A DNA stretch of 9,186 nt from Ilumatobacteraceae bacterium (GTDB lineage Bacteria; Actinomycetota; Acidimicrobiia; Acidimicrobiales; Ilumatobacteraceae). Position 1 is the first letter of the stretch, and every line of letters begins with the position of its first letter. The notes beneath the pieces were generated by a model. That model searched no databases. It was given only the letters and a program-made list of their open reading frames with translations, and was not told the DNA's origin. The stretch is from the NCBI GenBank assembly GCA_025464045.1, contig JAODBQ010000184.1, forward strand, positions 1 to 9,186, in the 5' to 3' direction. The position numbers and the translations under genes are program-made. Of the stretch, positions 5,985 to 9,186 are shown in pieces.

Positions 5985-7343
5985 TCAGGCGCCGCTCATC
6001 GTCAGGTCGCGGATCGCCAGGCTGACACCGGCCGCGCGCATCGGCAACCAGTCGACGTCCCCGCCGACCTCGACCACGTCGAGCAGCATCCGCTGCAGCG
6101 TCGAGGCGATGGTGAACTCGCGCACCGGTCCACCGAGCTGACCGTTGGCGATCAGCAGCCCGGAGGCGCCGACCGAGAAGTCGCCGCTGACCGGGTTGAC
6201 GCCGCTGTGCAGACCCTGCACGGACTGGACCAGCACACCGTCCGACACGTCGGCGATCAACGCAGCCTGGTCGCGGGTGCCCGGAGCGAGCTGCAGCGCC
6301 AGGCAACCGACGCCGGGCGTGCCCTTGAACCCGCCGCGCACCGCGTTGCCGGTGGAGCGGGTGCCGGCGCGCCGCGCCGAGTAGCTGTTGTGCACGAAGC
6401 TGCGCAGGACGCCGCCCTCGATGAGCGAGTTGCGCCGCGCCGCGAGTCCTTCGCCGTCGATGTCGGTGGCGGTGTAGGCGAGCGGGTTCGTCGGGTCGTC
6501 GACGAGGGTCACCAGCGGGCTGGCCACCTCGTCGCCGAGGCGGTCCTTGAACAGGCTGCGACCCTTGGCGAGGCTCTCGCCGTTCAACGTGCCGCCGATG
6601 ATGCTCAGGAAGCTGGCGGTGACGTAGGGATCGAGCACCACGGTGAGACGCCGGGAGGTCGGCTTCGTCGCACCGAGCAGACGCGTGGCGCGATCGGCTG
6701 CGTCACGCGCGGCCTTGTGCAGATCGAACAGATCGGGGGAACGGCCGACGCTGAAGCCGAAGCCCGAGTGCGCCTCGTCGCCGTCGTCGGCGAGCGTGCT
6801 GACCACGACGTAGCAACCGTTCTCGCGGCCACTGCGGCGGATGCCGGTGGTGGTGGCCACGGCCGTCTCCGAGGCGACGTCCTCGTAGTTCGCGTCGTCG
6901 ACGCGCACCCGGCTGTCCGCCGTGAGCGTCAACCGCTCGAGCTCCTTGGCCAGCTCGATCTTGCGGTCGGTGGCGAACGCGGCGAGCTCGTCGCTCCACA
7001 GGTCCTGGTCGACGATGTCGACGCCGTCCGGCTCGGCGAGCCCAGCCCACTCGTCCGGCGTGCCGAACGCGACGTTGTCGCGAGCCTCGGCGAGCGCGCT
7101 CGCGACCGCGTCCTGGTCCAGGGTGCCGGCGTAGGCGAAGCCGGTGCGGCCGTCGCGGATCACTCGGATGCCGATGCCCTCGCTCTGCGCGCTGACGAAG
7201 TGCTCGACGTTGCCCTCGTACACCCGCACCGCGGTCTCGCTGTCGCGAGACACGTACGCCTCGACCTGCTCGCCGGCGGTCGCCTGGGCGATCACCTTGT
7301 CGGCGATCTCCAACAGCTCACTGCCCTCGCTGCGCGCGCTCAT
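5985..7343 (-). CDS. tldE: TldE/PmbA-type metallopeptidase partner subunit
   Basis: The 452-residue product is the PmbA/TldE member of the TldD/TldE pair. In E. coli these form a heterodimeric protease that trims microcin B17 precursor and degrades unfolded CcdA; the active site is in TldD. It shares the TldD-like fold: the early strand-helix repeat ending VRVYEGNVEHF (39-49), EGIGIRVIRDGRTGFAY (55-71), LDPYVTASFLSIIGGTLNGE (237-256), SPLVTLVDDP (275-284), the LAYTATDIDGEG region (288-299) and a late VSGDFSVGASG (385-395). It lacks the HExxxH zinc motif, as expected for this subunit, and is about the length of E. coli TldE. The ATG at 7341-7343 overlaps the tldD stop as ATGA, indicating translational coupling, so the longer open frame to 7994 is rejected. 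Confidence 0.93.
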   Translation of the reverse strand: MSARSEGSELLEIADKVIAQATAGEQVEAYVSRDSETAVRVYEGNVEHFVSAQSEGIGIRVIRDGRTGFAYAGTLDQDAVASALAEARDNVAFGTPDEWAGLAEPDGVDIVDQDLWSDELAAFATDRKIELAKELERLTLTADSRVRVDDANYEDVASETAVATTTGIRRSGRENGCYVVVSTLADDGDEAHSGFGFSVGRSPDLFDLHKAARDAADRATRLLGATKPTSRRLTVVLDPYVTASFLSIIGGTLNGESLAKGRSLFKDRLGDEVASPLVTLVDDPTNPLAYTATDIDGEGLAARRNSLIEGGVLRSFVHNSYSARRAGTRSTGNAVRGGFKGTPGVGCLALQLAPGTRDQAALIADVSDGVLVQSVQGLHSGVNPVSGDFSVGASGLLIANGQLGGPVREFTIASTLQRMLLDVVEVGGDVDWLPMRAAGVSLAIRDLTMSGA

Positions 7344-8731
7344 GCGGCCGTCCCGCCGATGGTCAGCGACTTGACCCGCAGCGTCGGCTGTCCGTCGCCG
7401 ACCGGCACACCCTGGCCGTCCTTGCCGCACGTGCCGGGGTTGCCCATCGCGAAGTCGTTGCCGAGGAGGTCGATGTCGCGCAACACCTGGGGACCGTTGC
7501 CCATCAGGTTGCTCTCGCGCAGCGGCTCGGTGATCTCGCCGTTCTCGATCAGGTAGGCCTCGGTCATCCCGAACACGAAGTCGCCGCTCGCGGTGTTGAC
7601 GCTGCCGCCGCCGAGCTTGGCGACGTAGACGCCGTAGTCGGTGGCGCGCACGATGTCGTCGGGCTCCTCGGTGCCGTTGAGCACGTAGGTGTTCGTCATC
7701 CGCACCATCGGCAGGTGCATGTAGCTCTGCCGTCGCCCGTTGCCGCTCTGCTTGCGGCCCTCCTTGCGGGCCCGCAGGTAGTCCCACATGTAGTCGGTGA
7801 GCACACCGTCCTCGATCAGCACGTTGTACTGGCTGATGTGGCCCTCGTCGTCGATCCCGATCGCGCCCCACTCGCCGGCCATCGTGCCGTCGTCGACGAG
7901 CGTGACCAGCGGCGCGGCCACGAGCTGGCCCTGCTTGCCCTTGTACACGCTGCCGCCCTTGCTCACGAGGTCCGCCTCGAGCCCGTGGCCGCACGCCTCG
8001 TGGAACAGCACGCCACCCGTGCCGTGCTTGATCACGACCGGCAGCGCGCCGCTCGGGGCGGGGCGTGCGCTGAGCTTGGTCAGCGCCTGACGTGCCGCAT
8101 CGCGGGCCAGGTCCTCGACGCTGAACTCGTCGAACATCTCGAAGCCAGTGGTGCGCCCCATGCTCTGGAACCCGGTCTGCATGCCGGCGTCGCCGCTGGC
8201 CACGACGCTCATCCGCACGACGGCACGGACCTGCTCGTCGGTCGCCATCACGCCCTCGGTGTTGGCCACCAAGATGCGTTTGCGCGAGTCGCCGTACCCG
8301 GCCGAGACCTGCACGATCGAGCCACCCGCGCCGCGTGCCGCGTCGTCGATGCGGCGCAGCACATCCACCTTCGTCGCCTTCGGCACGTCGTCGGGGTAGC
8401 GCTCGACGCTGCCGACGCGATGGTCGGCCTGCCGGTCGAGCGCGATCTCGCGAACGCCCCCGCCGCCTCGACTGGCCGCCGCTGCCGCGGCCGTCGCGGC
8501 CACGAGCAGACCGCGCTCGCTGAGGTCGGCGGTGTGGGCGAAGCCGGTGGTCTCACCCCTCACGACACGGATCCCCGCACCGCGGTCTCGGCCGCTCGTC
8601 ACCTGTTCGATCCGCCCGTCGTCGAGCGACGCCGACGTGGAGCGTTTGTCCTCCGCGTAGACCTCCGCGAACTCGGCACCTGTGCGCACCGCGGCCGTCA
8701 ACACCCGCTCCAACACGTCCTGATCGATCAC
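7340..8731 (-). CDS. tldD: TldD-type zinc metallopeptidase subunit
   Basis: The 463-residue product is TldD (peptidase family U62), the catalytic half of the TldD/TldE peptidase. The zinc motif HEACGH is at residues 244-249 within GGVLFHEACGHGLEADLVSK, and the likely third ligand is Cys435 in NPGTCGKDGQG, matching the His/His/Cys arrangement known for TldD. Other family landmarks are GAGIRVVRGETTGFAHT (51-67), APLVTLVDDGTMAGEWGAIG (273-292), LTDYMWDYLRARKEG (311-325), RMTNTYVLNG (344-353) and SGDFVFGMTEAYLIENGEIT (382-401). Length is near E. coli TldD. The GTG at 8729-8731 has a TAGGCT box 6 nt upstream and no Shine-Dalgarno, implying a leaderless start. Its stop overlaps the tldE start by 4 bp, so the two form an operon. 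No precursor peptide or modified-peptide genes are visible nearby, so the substrate here is unknown. Confidence 0.95.
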   Translation of the reverse strand: MIDQDVLERVLTAAVRTGAEFAEVYAEDKRSTSASLDDGRIEQVTSGRDRGAGIRVVRGETTGFAHTADLSERGLLVAATAAAAAASRGGGGVREIALDRQADHRVGSVERYPDDVPKATKVDVLRRIDDAARGAGGSIVQVSAGYGDSRKRILVANTEGVMATDEQVRAVVRMSVVASGDAGMQTGFQSMGRTTGFEMFDEFSVEDLARDAARQALTKLSARPAPSGALPVVIKHGTGGVLFHEACGHGLEADLVSKGGSVYKGKQGQLVAAPLVTLVDDGTMAGEWGAIGIDDEGHISQYNVLIEDGVLTDYMWDYLRARKEGRKQSGNGRRQSYMHLPMVRMTNTYVLNGTEEPDDIVRATDYGVYVAKLGGGSVNTASGDFVFGMTEAYLIENGEITEPLRESNLMGNGPQVLRDIDLLGNDFAMGNPGTCGKDGQGVPVGDGQPTLRVKSLTIGGTAA

Positions 8732-8737
8732 TTCGTC

Positions 8738-8743
8738 AGCCTA
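8738..8743 (-). promoter_or_regulatory. Candidate -10 box for leaderless tldD-tldE operon
   Basis: TAGGCT on the minus strand ends 6 nt before the tldD GTG, the same distance as at moaA and moeA. No clear -35 element. Confidence 0.4.
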
Positions 8744-8879
8744 CCGACGGCGTTCTCGGGCCTGACCGAGGCGCCCGCCGCGCACCGGTCGGAGGAGTTC
8801 GGCGACGGTTTCGGCGGCCGTCACCGGGGCGACGTCGGGTGGACACCTCACGGTCATGCGTCGACCAGATGCTCCTGCC

Positions 8880-9186
8880 ATGGCAACCAAGCACACCAAC
8901 GCCCGGCGCCGAACCGTGGTCGCCGGCGCGATCGCCCTGGCGCTCACCGCCGCAGCATGCGGGAGCGACAAGCAGGAGTCGAGCGCGACGACCGCTGCGG
9001 CCGGCTCGGCGACGTCGGCCATCCCCGCCGACCTGATCGCCGCGGCGAAGGCGGAGGGCACCGTCAACCTCATCGCGCTACCCGACGACTGGGCGAACTA
9101 CAAGGGCATCCTCGCCGCCTTCACCAAGGACTACGGGGTGAAGACCACCGTCGCCAGCCCCGACGCCTCGTCTGCCGACGAGCTCA
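8880..9186 (+). CDS. Extracellular solute-binding lipoprotein of an ABC importer, N-terminal part
   Basis: The first 102 residues are visible before the window ends. A basic n-region (TKHTNARRRT), a hydrophobic core (VVAGAIALALTAAA) and a cysteine at residue 26 in LTAAACGSD form a lipoprotein signal, though the -3 position is Ala rather than the usual Leu/Val/Ile. A Ser/Thr/Ala-rich linker follows, then PADLIAAAKAEGTVNLIALP, DDWANYKGIL and AAFTKDYGVKTTVASPDASS. This is the opening lobe typical of periplasmic binding proteins of the iron(III)/spermidine-like group, where the receptor delivers ligand to an ABC permease. The ligand cannot be inferred and the permease would lie to the right. The start is uncertain: ATG at 8880 fits a normal signal peptide, while an in-frame ATG at 8856 would add 8 residues. 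Neither has a Shine-Dalgarno. It is divergent from tldD, with 148 bp between. Confidence 0.82.
   Translation, partial: MATKHTNARRRTVVAGAIALALTAAACGSDKQESSATTAAAGSATSAIPADLIAAAKAEGTVNLIALPDDWANYKGILAAFTKDYGVKTTVASPDASSADEL

Noticed and set aside
5574..7556. A 660-codon plus-strand open frame
   Set aside because: It is antisense to tldE and the end of tldD and overlaps the reductase out of frame. No domain is recognisable.
8741..8857. A 38-codon minus-strand open frame just upstream of tldD that could be a leader peptide
   Set aside because: No ribosome-binding site, weaker third-position GC than its neighbours, no recognisable sequence, and its stop falls inside the proposed tldD -10 box.

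Overview
The window is high-GC, actinobacterial DNA. Dense coding, many GTG starts, -10-like TANNNT boxes placed directly before start codons, and the gene content (GalU, FmdB-like, SAF, MoeA/MoaA, a PF06475-type glycolipid-binding protein, TldD/TldE) all fit. I would guess Acidimicrobiia or a relative, but that is inference from gene style; no rRNA or clear taxonomic marker is present.

Layout from left to right. At 1-1451 (minus strand) lie moeA and the start of moaA, two molybdenum cofactor genes that probably form an operon running off the left edge. At 1552-2109 (plus) is a glycolipid-binding-family gene. It converges on galU (2256-3143, minus). The gap between them holds a hairpin and two almost identical 51-bp units, each a nested palindrome. 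Divergent from galU, on the plus strand, are a cysteine-less FmdB-like protein with a serine-rich tail (3222-3638) and a membrane-anchored SAF-domain protein (3725-4297). A PHP-domain phosphoesterase (4343-5056, minus) faces away from an RmlD-like NAD(P)-dependent reductase (5159-5932, plus). The reductase converges on a translationally coupled tldD-tldE pair (8731 to 5985, minus), with a 16-bp perfect palindrome in between. The right edge (8880-9186, plus) holds the N-terminal part of a solute-binding lipoprotein of an ABC importer.

Functionally this is mostly a housekeeping and cell-envelope region: molybdopterin synthesis, UDP-glucose supply, a sugar-nucleotide-reductase-like enzyme, a two-subunit peptidase and nutrient uptake. 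I see no defence system, CRISPR array, tRNA, rRNA, transposase or phage gene. The strongest non-gene signals are the tandem 51-bp nested palindrome and a recurring arrangement in which a TANNNT box lies 6-8 nt before a start codon (six starts), suggesting widespread leaderless transcription. The most unusual protein is the FmdB-like one that has lost every cysteine of its zinc ribbon. No stretch longer than 300 bases lacks a gene.
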